Origin: Drosophila pseudoobscura
Taxonomy: Eukaryota > Arthropoda > Insecta > Diptera > Drosophilidae
DNA length: 64,000 nucleotides
Assembly: GCF_009870125.1 (NCBI RefSeq)
Contig: NC_046683.1
Span: 51,661,869-51,725,868, forward strand
Reading direction: 5' to 3'
Positions within the stretch are counted from its first letter, which is position 1, and each line of letters starts with the position of its first letter. The notes below the pieces were generated by a model. That model saw nothing but the letters and a program-made list of their open reading frames with translations. It was not told the DNA's origin and did not search any database. Position numbers and translations under genes: made by a program. Below are positions 26,305-35,366 of the stretch, in pieces.

Positions 26305-27725
26305 CTGTGGATTTCAGGACGGGTTTGCTTCGGTTAGGGTTTAGGTATCCAAGCCAGCCAAGACGCAGACAGATGACCAGATGACCAGGAAATTTCCGCC
26401 GACAGTCGTGAGAATATGTTGGTGTGTGTAGTACAGTGTAGACTGAGAAGAAATCTTACCTTCTTTACCTTACCTTACCTTACCTTACCTTACCTTACCT
26501 CGCCTTCACTTACCTGACTCACTTCGACTGTTGGTAACCGTAACCGTACACCGACGAAGGAGACTGAGAAGAGTCCTAGACAGAGTATCAACTGGATTGC
26601 CCTTAGGGGGAGGAGGAGCACTTCTTCGAGGTTACTTCACTATGAAGGGACCATCCAGGGATTTCTGATTTCTATGGAAACTTCTACGAGGCATCTCCAA
26701 TATTCGACTTTTCCCAGTTGAAGTATTGACAGCACAGCAGCTATAAAATATTTGCTTATTTTTTGAACACAAATTTCATGGCACAGTTTTAATAAATACT
26801 AAAAAGCGAGCCATGATGAGCTGCCCAAGCACAAAAGCCATCCCATCATCCCAGAGCCGCCGTCCCCATAGCCAAGGCTCACTCCTACTCTGAAGCTGAC
26901 ACTGGGGCGGACTCTGAAGCTGAAGCTGACTCTGATGCTGACGCTGACGAGCTGCTGTGCCGTGCATTCCCAATGGATTTGCTCGTGCGTGTCGACAAGA
27001 ATTTCAATTTGCAAACAATAAATTTGAGCAGCCAGTCGCTCCTTGGAGGAGGATGGCGAACAAAAAAAAAAAAAAAAACACAACAGTAGAACGAAAGAAA
27101 AAGCGACTCCAAGCTATGTTTAATAAAGAAGAAATATTTTGCTTTTCACTTTGGCTTCGTGTTGCAAGTGACAGCTCCCTCCCGCTGATGCTGTTGACAA
27201 TTCCCGCAGTCTGTTCCAAGCTTGACAAATAGAATTAGATGCCGAATTAGGACTAAACATTTTCAATTTGATTTCAGATGTGGCAGGCTGGCTGGCAGGC
27301 TGGCAGCTCCGAGCTTTAAGCGGCCATCGGCCTTCTGGTCCAGGCAGACGCAGACGCAAACGCAAACGGAAACGCAAAACAAAAGCGGAAATGAATCAAT
27401 TTCCGTGTTGCAAGCCATTAAAAACTACAAAGCAGTCGAAAGAGCAAGATGAAATAAAGTAACACAACAAACGAAGATGGAACTGGTACTGGAGCTGGAG
27501 CTGGAAGTGGAGTGGAGCAGCAGAGCTACATAATGTTCTTTGTGTTTGTTTGCCATGTCGCATGACTTATGGAAAGAAGAGTTTCTAAAATTGAATGCAT
27601 TTTTTTTTATATTTCAAAGAGAGTTTCGCAATTGGAAAAGACTATAGTTGATTTCTGGATGGAATAGTAATGTACAGGCCTTCTAATAGAGTCCTACCCA
27701 GTGGTAGATGGTATTTGTAAGTGCG
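26305..27725. other. Non-coding stretch upstream of the UNC93-like exon
   Basis: No frame encodes the missing N-terminal transporter helices. It holds the CTTAC pentamer array (26456-26510), an A run of 18 at about 27062, AGCTGGAGCTGG runs, and nothing else I can name. Confidence 0.5.
26456..26510 (-). repeat. GGTAA pentamer array (splice-donor-like on the minus strand)
   Basis: The plus strand shows about eight consecutive CTTAC-type pentamers. On the minus strand, the sense of the UNC93-like gene, each unit reads AGGTAAG, close to the consensus 5' splice site. GTGAGT and GTAAGT sites lie just upstream on that strand, near 26510-26520. Confidence 0.8.
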
Positions 27726-28509
27726 CTAAGCAAACAATAAACGTATCCACTGGCTGGGATCCATGGCATTTTTCACGATCAAAAATAGGCCAGAATCCTT
27801 GACATTCTCATCAGGCGCGTTCGACAAGTTCGTGTAGATGGTAAAAATCACAAATATGAACCCAAACTCAATAACTAGAAGGTGGAAACCAATTGGATAA
27901 TAACTCAAACAAGTCTTCAATATCCACACAAATTACTCATGGTCAGCAGAGAGATAATAATGTTGGTCAGGGCCTCAATGGTGTCGCCCGCACACAGCTC
28001 GATGCACCACCAAAGCACAAAGAAAACATCCAGGAATATGCCACCGACGCACCAAACCAGCCAGCATATCATTAGCTCCGGCTTGTGCTGTGAATGGAGG
28101 GAGCGACACGGGGGATAGTTGAAGATATTCCAGAATGCACTCACCCATGTAATGCCTGCTATCATAAGGAATGTCACCACAATCCAAACATTCAATAGAA
28201 ACAAATATGCCCAGAATATCCAAGTCTTTGTTGAATCCTTCAAGTATCTGGGGCCAAATAATCCTACTGGGAGCAGGAAGAGCAGAAAGAAGCCGCATGA
28301 CTTACGGGCTTGGTTGCCATTTACTTACCTGTCAGGTGCTTCCTTTGTTGCCTAACAACGCCTTCATCTGGCGGCACCTCGGCATCGTTGGGGGCCTCTT
28401 GGGCCGCGCGACTACGCATCAAGTAGAAGATCATCAGTTCGAAGACAAGGACTCCCAGAATGTCCATCCAGCCAATGGCCAGCCCAAAGGCATGCAAGGA
28501 ATTCACCAT
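27726..28509 (-). CDS. Tetraspan protein gene A (DUF4728-like)
   Basis: Four exons: 28509-28329, 28266-28145, 28087-27937 and 27874-27726, giving 200 residues. Donors are GTAAGT, GTGAGT and GTAATT. Four hydrophobic helices are visible: MDILGVLVFELMIFYLM, then WIFWAYLFLLNVWIVVTFLM, then CWLVWCVGGIFLDVFFVLWW, then a C-terminal helix crossing the last junction. The fold and size match the small insect four-helix family that includes the septate-junction Pasiflora proteins; this is assigned by pattern only. The first acceptor is a tandem CAGTAG, so forms of 200 or 199 residues are possible. The second intron is 57 nt and open in frame. The first intron is phase 1, unlike genes B-E. Confidence 0.7.
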
Positions 28510-29000
28510 AGTGCCAGTATCTCTCTTTTCGTCTCCGTTTGTCTATCTATATATCTCACACTCTATGTTTCTCCGGCTGCCTGCCTGTTGACAAAAAACT
28601 GAAACTGGAAGTGAAATGTTTAAAAAGGTTTTTGTAGCACCCTGGGGCGCTCTGGGGGGGGTGTGGGCTGCTCGTGTGGCCCCCACTTCCTTAAACCGAG
28701 TTGCAAATGAGCGCGAAAAAAGTAAATTATATTTGTCAACGGGGATTCTCTCACACTCAGGAAGAGTAATGGCTGTTTGTGCGTGTGTGTAGCCGCCGCA
28801 CGTATTTCATCAGCGTGGCATTATGTATATATACATACATACATATAATGTATATGTATAGGAGTATGTCTCATTTTTTCCTTGCATAAATAGATGCGAC
28901 AACCTCGGCAGCCAAGTCAGCCCAGTCCCAGCCCCGAGCAAGACCGAGACTTGGCTGCTGTTTCCGTTTCCGTTTTGATACCCTTGCAGAGGGCAAAGGT
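28510..29000. promoter_or_regulatory. Divergent promoter region between tetraspan genes A and B
   Basis: Genes A (minus) and B (plus) face away from each other across about 490 bp. A TATA-like CATAAATAG lies at about 28884-28892, and an initiator-like AAGTCAG follows about 25-30 bp downstream, which would put gene B transcription near 28917. A short TACCCTTGCAGAGGG piece at about 28979 resembles the edge of a dispersed obscura repeat. Confidence 0.4.
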
Positions 29001-29739
29001 ATGCTCGGCCAGAGCAATCAAACCTACTTTCCATGGATTGTCAAAAGGTTCGAACTGCTCTCTCTGTTGCTGCTTTCTCCAATTATGCTCAGGCCTGAGA
29101 ATTCCCTATTGATTTGGGCCTATATCATAGCCATGTTCGATCTGATCTGCGCCTCACTATTTGCCGGGCTCTGTCTCGACACGATCTTCGAGCATGTAAG
29201 CATGTCTCCGCATATACAAATACATATATACATATCCTAAGCCGAAACTCTTCTCACAGCTAAGTTGGCTTACCATATTCGCAGTAGTATTTGGCATCTT
29301 CTGGGTCTCAATGATTGTCGTGCTCCTCGTTGGCATCTATGCGGTACAGTACGACCACCGATCGGTGGGATCCCAATAATGATAATCGTATTCCGTATTT
29401 CCATCCTCGTTTAATTACAGCGCAATCCCAGATGCCTACGTGCCTGGATCCTCTTCTCCGAGGGCGGCATCTTGCTGGAAATGTGTCTGCTTCTGTACGC
29501 CTTTTTCAGCCAGAGCACATTCCAAGCGGGCCTGGTCAGGAATGGCCTGTTTCTCATGTCGGGATTGAGTGAGCATCGTGAATGGCGATTAGGCAGATAT
29601 TTCTAATCATTTCTGTGTGTCTTCCCCCTTTTCAGTTGTGGAGCTTGTTTTCCTGTACACCATCTATCAGTTCTATAAGGCCCTGGCTCGTTGTAAAAGA
29701 TGCAAACGACCGCTGGAGTCCAACAGCAAGTCCCGATGA
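29001..29739 (+). CDS. Tetraspan protein gene B (DUF4728-like), plus strand
   Basis: Exons: 29001-29195, 29260-29343 (84 nt), 29421-29568 (148 nt) and 29636-29739, giving 176 residues. Junction phases are 0, 0 and 1. The 84- and 148-nt middle exons match genes D and E exactly. Helices: IWAYIIAMFDLICASLFAGL, then IFAVVFGIFWVSMIVVLLVG, then the helix after CLRAWILFSEGG, then a helix around VELVFLYTIYQFY. The tail is CKRCKRP-type and basic. The first ATG after the predicted TATA box is 29001; an in-frame ATG at 29085 would give an N-terminus more like the relatives. It is the only member of the cluster on the plus strand. Confidence 0.7.
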
Positions 29740-30185
29740 GAGTAACCTTGATCTTCCTTTGTTTCAATTACAGTTGAGTTAACGCTTAAATGATTGTATA
29801 TTTTATTTAGGGGAACATTTTCTTAGGGTGCTTAAAGCTTCGATTCTCTACAGCTGAATGCCTTTTTCTTGATTTTTCCTTCTTGGCTGCTGCGCAAATT
29901 ATTTTAAAAGGATTTTGTGTTTAACATTGGCACACGCACGTCTCTGTAGGTGTACCTATCTGTATCCCAGTGTGAGTGAGTGGTCCGCATCCTTAATGTT
30001 ATATAAACTTAAAGAGCTTTGATCTAGACAAAATAAAAAAAAGGCTGCCTCTGCTATACAGCCATACAGTACTGGAAAGATGTTGTGGTGTTCTGCTACG
30101 CGGCTTGTTTCAAATATATGTATGTACAGGTATAATAGATCAGCTTCAGATGACCTTAGGGCAATCAATGGCCCAACGTCCTTTC
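29740..30185. other. Tail-to-tail spacer between genes B and C
   Basis: AT-rich spacer between two convergent genes, probably holding both 3' UTRs. No other gene seen. Confidence 0.5.
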
Positions 30186-30940
30186 CTAATTGGTGAGGTT
30201 AGCTTTGCTCCGCTGCTTGTGCTCTTTAGAAAGCTTCTTCTGACGATAATACTCGTAGTCCTCATCTTTGGCTCTAAGCTGTTTCCCGTTTCTTTTTGCC
30301 GGTTTCTCGTCAGCCTCTGAGAATTTCGTCTCTAAGTACTTATGAGATCCCCCTCGGGTCCTTAGCTGTGGCTGGGGCTGTGGATTGGGAAATTCAGTCA
30401 TTTCCAGATACAAGAGATGTATGATATAGACAAAAGTCATTTCCACAGCTGCAAAGAGACATCACGAATTGTCATAAGATGGAATCAGTTCGATTTGGCC
30501 AACTCACCCAAGCCCACAAAAGGTAAGACTGTGATTTTGACGCCATCCCAGTTCACGGAAACGGCTAGGGTCAGGCCATAAATCAGAATAAACCCATCTA
30601 GCAATATTCCAATGCAGGTGAAGACCAGCCAGCAACGAATCAAAGCCAACTGGCGCTTGTAGATCCCCACTGCCAGCACGATAATTATAATAATCCAAAA
30701 TATAGTAAAGATCATTGCCACCAGAGAGGTCCAATGGTTCTGGAATTATAATTTTCACCGTAAATTCACCATCACCATCATCATCAGCATCATCATCATG
30801 GATGATAACAGTAACCCTCTTACATTCTTCACATAGAGCATCCCGGAGACAACGGCAAAGAGCACTGCGGATACCAAATCGAGCAGTGCAATGGAATAGG
30901 CGCACAGCACTAAATATCCATCAGACTTCGACGACTCCAT
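30186..30940 (-). CDS. Tetraspan protein gene C (DUF4728-like) with charged tail
   Basis: Exons: 30940-30824 (117 nt), 30739-30508 (232 nt) and 30448-30186, giving 203 residues. The 232-nt middle exon equals 84 + 148, the two middle exons of B, D and E, so one intron was precisely lost here or gained in the others. Helices: VLCAYSIALLDLVSAVLFAV, then LVAMIFTIFWIIIIVLAVGI, then CWLVFTCIGILLDGFILIYG, then a helix at the last junction (about VGLAVEMTFVYIIHLLYL). A cytosolic tail of about 68 residues follows, with a PNPQPQPQ stretch and many Lys/Arg/Glu. The first intron contains a CAT trinucleotide run. The function of this member is unknown. Confidence 0.7.
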
Positions 30941-31795
30941 CGCATCGCCCTAGCAGAAAGTTCATCAGAGCACTGGCAGGCAATGTTGTTGTCTACTAAA
31001 TCAAAGCTATAATGATGATAAGCACGTACTTCCCTCCCAAGCACACACACACACACCCACACACACAACCACACAGTCAAGAACCAGAACGAGAAACAGA
31101 ACCAGAACCAGAGCCCTGGCTGTTAATCAATGCCGTTTGATTGCCAAAAGTCCTCGGCCTGTGGCACAGTGGTCTCCACACCGATAGACTTGTAGCCATG
31201 TGAACCAATTTTCATTCTTGTAATTATCTTTATGGCTCTCCATCCCATAAAGAATAATCTTGCTTCCCGTATGGTTACACAGCTGTAAATAGTAATGCAT
31301 TCTGGAATCCCAAAACAATCAATACCAATGTGATTTGACTCCGCCCCCAGCCCCCAGCGCCCAGCGCCCAGCCTCCAGCCTCCAGACCACCACTGACTAT
31401 GTGACAAGTTTGTGTGAACATCTGTCCGTCCTTCATTTATGGCATTTGTTTTGTCAGCAAGCCTTGGAGATTGGATTCTTGTCCCCATGGGGGAGGGGCA
31501 ACTGGGGTGGTTGGGGGCAACGTGACTACCAGGCTGAAGACGGCCGCCGAACAGGCCACAAAAAATATGTACCAACATATACTCGTATAGAGAGCTACGT
31601 AAGTCAATTATTATTATTGTTTGTAGCTCGTCAGCTCGAAGACGAAGAAGAGAATTGATTTCCACATCCATCCCCCACTTGACCAGTAAATTGAGACCCC
31701 ACCCCAACTGCATGCAATTTTTTTGTAAAGATTTTTAACGGGGAGGTCTGTTGTATACAAAATATATATATCGGTCCCTAATACTGCTTTCCTGC
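30941..31795. other. Spacer between tetraspan genes C and D
   Basis: It contains CA runs (about 31043-31070), AGAACCAG repeats, and a CCCAGCGCCCAGC run near 31345. A 196-codon open frame on the minus strand (31123-31713) has repeat-driven composition and no helices, and I do not consider it a gene. Confidence 0.5.
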
Positions 31796-32559
31796 TTAGC
31801 GCTTCGTATCTGTAGCTGGATATGATGTCGTTCCGCTTTGCAGAGCCGGAGACTTCGGGACGTACCGTTTACGACGTTTGGGCCTCGAAGCGGAGTTTTT
31901 GGGTCTCGAAGCGGAGTCTTTGGGTCTCAAAGCGGAGTCTTTGGGTCTCGAAGCGGAGTCGTCGTTCTTTTGGCGATTCAATCTTTGATAGTAACTGTAA
32001 ACCAAATACAGACCAGTGCACTCGAGAACTGCAATTAATGCGGATAGATATTACTCTTTAGTTGATATGCTTTGTATACCTATGCCACAGTAGAGGATGG
32101 TCCACCGGAGGAAATGGGCCAAGTCGAAAGTAAGGGACGCTGTCACATTCCAAACCATATACACAATATCCGTGATAGTACCGATTCCCGAGAAGAAAAA
32201 CCAAAATATAAAAAGCATCGGTCTTTCCTTGAGTAGGTTGTAGTGTGTGAGAGTAAGAGATCAAATTGGAACAGTCTTGTCTAACATTTACCTTCCATAG
32301 ACCCACAGAGAGTGCGACAACAGTCAGAACCCAAACGTTGGTTCCCAGGAAAGCCATTATGGTATATAGGTTCGTCTGGATAGGAAAGATGAAGAATATA
32401 ACGATACAATTGGACTATCTGACTGTCACTTACGTACGATATCAACAAATAGGCAGTATCCAGCAAAAAGTACAGTGAATGAAGCGCTTCAAATGCGGCA
32501 ATCGCGTAACAAACTATCTTCAGATAATCTCTCTGCACTTTTATGGGCTGGTCTGCCAT
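31796..32559 (-). CDS. Tetraspan protein gene D (DUF4728-like) with heptad SRPKDSA tail
   Basis: Exons: 32559-32434 (126 nt), 32375-32292 (84), 32227-32080 (148) and 32028-31796, giving 196 residues, with phases 0, 0 and 1. Helices: IVCYAIAAFEALHSLYFLL, then FLGTNVWVLTVVALSVGLW, then MLFIFWFFFSGIGTITDIVY, then a helix at the last junction (YCGIVLECTGLYLVYSYY). The tail carries four copies of a seven-residue unit of the type DSASRPK, encoded by 21-bp repeats at about 31885-31970, then a basic RRKR stretch. The chosen ATG (32559) has an AAAT context. An in-frame ATG at 32598 would add 13 residues. It lies 126 bp downstream of gene E on the same strand. Confidence 0.7.
31885..31970 (-). repeat. 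21-bp coding tandem repeat in gene D
   Basis: On the plus strand, units of the form AAGCGGAGTCTTTGGGTCTCG occur four times with one or two changes each. In the gene D frame each encodes seven residues of the type DSASRPK. Confidence 0.85.
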
Positions 32560-32684
32560 ATTTTGCCTTTCAGTTCGGAATTTTTGGAATGTATACAAAA
32601 TATAAATATTTTATTTGGAATTGAAACACAAGGCCAACCAAGCAACAAGGAAATAATGACAAACAAAACGAAGAAGGCAACGAA

Positions 32685-33673
32685 TCATTTCTTCCCTTTC
32701 TTCTTTGCGTCCGCTTTCTTCTTCGCGTCGGCTTTCTTCTTGTCCTGCGCCTTTTTCTTCTCCTTGGCTTTCTTCTCCTTTGCCTTCTTTTTGTCATCCG
32801 GTTTCTTCTTTTCACTTCCACTCTTCGTCTTCCTGTCGGTGCTTTTTTTACTGCCCCCGGATTTACAACCTATTCAAGTGGTCGATGAAACTTATTACAG
32901 AAAATTTTCATAAGCTCCGAATCTATGTACATCCTTACATCCCGTTTCGGCTTCCTTCGACCCCGCGCTACCCTCCATTAGCAAATAATATCGATATATG
33001 AAATATATGCAGGTAAATTCCACAACTGAAATGGGGTACAATTATCTTAGGGATCGAAAGTCCTCGTATATCAACTTACGTATACCAATAAATATGATCG
33101 TGAACTCCGTGAGGTGATCCCAGTCCACAGTTATGGAACTTGTTATGCCCCACAACAGAAATAATATGTCCATAACGAAACCCACTCCAGAAAATAGTAT
33201 CCACGCCCGGACAAACGCTGGACGACGCTGTAGAACGTATAAATCGTAATCATCCATTCTCAGGGCATAGTATGGTATGTCTCAAAGAATTATACAAACC
33301 TTCCACAGGCCCACCAGCAGGACGATCACCACCAAAACCCAGAATATTGTGCCAGCCAAGGCGAGGCTTGAAACGATGTGAAACTACGAGTAGTAATGGC
33401 AGAATTTTTAAGAGCTGATGCGATACACAGATACATTTGACAAATACTCACGCGCACAACCAGCAGAATCGTGGCCTGCACTGCAAAATACAGGGCATGA
33501 ATCAGATCGCTTATGGCTATGCAGTAGCATATTTTCAGCAGATTCCTTTCAATAGCAACTATTAGTGGGTTGGTAGACGGTTTCTTTTTGTTTTTACGGC
33601 TGCTTTCTTGTTTCTTTGCGTCCTTTTTCGGAGGGAGTTTCTTCGGTTTCTTTTTGTCTTTGTCTTTTGCCAT
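32685..33673 (-). CDS. Tetraspan protein gene E (DUF4728-like) with lysine-rich ends
   Basis: Exons: 33673-33452 (222 nt), 33383-33300 (84), 33227-33080 (148), 33025-32939 (87) and 32869-32685, giving 241 residues, with phases 0, 0, 1 and 1. The first 35 residues are highly basic (MAKDKDKKKPKKLPPKKDAK and so on). The four helices then follow the family layout: ICYCIAISDLIHALYFAV, then LAGTIFWVLVVIVLLVGLW, then AWILFSGVGFVMDILFLLWG, then FTCIYFIYRYYLL. The fifth exon adds a tail of about 60 residues built of KKAKEKK, DKKKADAKKK and similar units. That exon is supported by an in-frame junction (GGAT/GTAAGG to AATAG/GTTGT). If it were skipped, translation would end about 15 residues past the donor. 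A DRE-like TATCGATA lies about 200 bp upstream. Confidence 0.7.
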
Positions 33674-33869
33674 GATTTACGTAAAAAACAAAATTGTACG
33701 TCGGACGATCATTTTAACAAAGCACCTGAGATTTCAAAGCTACATTTATTTATTGGCTTACAATTCACAACAGCCTTTTTAAATTCGAACTTTCAGCCGC
33801 CTTAAAACTGTAATCAGCTGGCAGGAGCTGCCATATGAAAAATAGAGATTTTCGATATATGTATGTGTA

Positions 33870-33877
33870 TATCGATA
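33870..33877. promoter_or_regulatory. DRE-like element TATCGATA
   Basis: An exact TATCGATA, the core of the Drosophila DNA-replication-related element, about 200 bp upstream of tetraspan gene E. The site is seen directly; its use is inferred. Confidence 0.45.
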
Positions 33878-33989
33878 ATGGAAAAACTAACGTTTTATAC
33901 ATATATGTATATGTTGTTGATATATATAGCAAAATGTGTAGCTACGATGTACAAAAAATACATTTTTGTTTACCTTTTTCTTTAAAAAT

Positions 33990-34153
33990 TATTTTAGATT
34001 CAATAAAATAAAAGGAAGTACTTAAAATCAGCCAATATTGCAGAAAATTGATTCATTTATCGGCTGAATGTTCTAGCAAGCTATTAATATTAAATCGAAT
34101 ATAAAAATCGAGAAATATGAATAAATCGTCGTTATATTTACGGTATGTACATA
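33990..34153 (-). repeat. Dispersed AT-rich repeat, copy a
   Basis: Shares ordered blocks with 34775-34930 and, in the opposite orientation, with 61568-61735 and 61873-62036: a TTGATT...TTTATCGG block, a TAATATTAAA block, then AAAATCGAG(G/A)AATATG. It ends near TTTACGGTATGTAC. Confidence 0.6.
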
Positions 34154-34671
34154 TATTTCGATATATATCTGAGGGTCAGATCGGGATTTTCTCTCTTTTT
34201 CGTGGTGAGATATCCTCTCTATGTGGAGGGATATCCTCTCTTCGTAGAGTGATTTTTCATCGCAACAATTTCCCTGCAACAATGAGTCTCGTTCCAATAC
34301 ATACGTTGGCAACATCAAATCTTTATAGCCCGGACACATGTGCCGAAAATGGAGCAACATTCTGCATACCCTAGGGAAGAGGATATTATAAAAATGAGGA
34401 TATGTTTGTCATCTCAGGCTCCAATTAATGCAGAATCTTGCCTGTCTCTGTTTTAAAGCTATTTCAAAGAAATTTTTCTGTTACTGGTATTCTTACAGAG
34501 ACCAAGAATAGGGATCGCGATATTTATGCGGGAAAATAATCATATGTATAAATAGATCTAAAACATGTCATCCTGAGAAAAAGTCCTTGGTAATACTTCA
34601 AATCAGCTTTGAAAACAGTATTTTAAAATGAATTAAAGAACACATGGGTATTAATATGTCCATACTCATAC

Positions 34672-34707
34672 CACTAACCATACAGTATATATACTGTATG
34701 GTTAGTG
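34672..34707. repeat. 36-bp perfect palindrome
   Basis: The 18 bases from 34672 (CACTAACCATACAGTATA) are followed directly by their exact reverse complement. There is no spacer, and flanking bases do not extend the symmetry. Confidence 0.95.
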
Positions 34708-34774
34708 CTCATACACACCTACGTTACATTCCATACCACTTACGTTTTATGCTTTGACCTTTTTTGTTCAACCC

Positions 34775-34930
34775 TTATTTTATAAACGTTCCAATAAAAG
34801 CGAATATTTAAAATTAGCCAATATTGTAGAAAATTGATTAATTTATCGGATACAATTATAGGTCTAGGGCTGAAGCTCTTAGCTAGGTAGTAATATTAAA
34901 CCGAATATCAAAATCGAGGAATATGATTTG
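34775..34930 (-). repeat. Dispersed AT-rich repeat, copy b
   Basis: Same block order as copy a, with AATTAGCCAATATTG, TTTATCGGATACAATTATAG and ATCAAAATCGAGGAATATG. It lies between the palindrome and the Ctf8/hay promoter. Confidence 0.6.
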
Positions 34931-35201
34931 CGATTATGGACAGAGTACAATTAACCCACTGTGAACCGTGGGTACTCAAACATTCTCCACGAATATTCTA
35001 AAACTTATATTATATTATATACTTATATATTAAGAATTTAATCGCAGCTTAGGTAAAGACATCGAGGCCTTTTTTTAAGTAAATATTAAGATAGGACGGA
35101 CCTACAAGAGTAATTAATCTTATTATTAGTATTATTTTACGCAATTTAGCTTAAGTTGTTATCCTTTTAAAAAAAAAGAGCTTCCTAAGTTCGTTTTTCA
35201 T

Positions 35202-35265
35202 CGGTATATTTTCGGTATATTTTGAAAATGAGACGGTATATTTCCCTGGTACAGACGGTATATTT
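35202..35265 (+). promoter_or_regulatory. Cluster of four CGGTATATTT motifs upstream of Ctf8 and hay
   Basis: Exact CGGTATATTT begins at 35202, 35213, 35234 and 35256, and again at 35659 inside the first hay intron. The form TTCGGTATATTTT fits the Drosophila core-promoter consensus known as Ohler motif 6 (KTYRGTATWTTT). The first gene start, Ctf8, is about 100 bp downstream. No TATA box at a standard distance is visible, which fits a housekeeping promoter. Confidence 0.6.
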
Positions 35266-35366
35266 TGTCGCTAAGTCCGCGAAACTCAACCCTGGTTGCA
35301 AGCCGATTATTTACAAAAAATCGCTATTTATTTAGTTTTAAGTTAATTAGACACTCTAGCATCAAC

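Larger units (their letters stand above)
33674..35366. other. AT-rich spacer with diverged repeats and a palindrome
   Basis: No gene is visible. It contains two copies of a diverged repeat (about 33990-34150 and 34775-34930), a short GATATCCTCTCT repetition near 34200-34250, the 36-bp palindrome, and at its end the GTATATTT motif cluster before Ctf8/hay. Confidence 0.6.

Noticed and set aside
31123-31713. 196-codon open frame on the minus strand between tetraspan genes C and D
   Set aside because: It crosses CCAGCGCCC-type repeats, has no helices, domain or splice support, and does not resemble the neighbouring family. Most likely chance.
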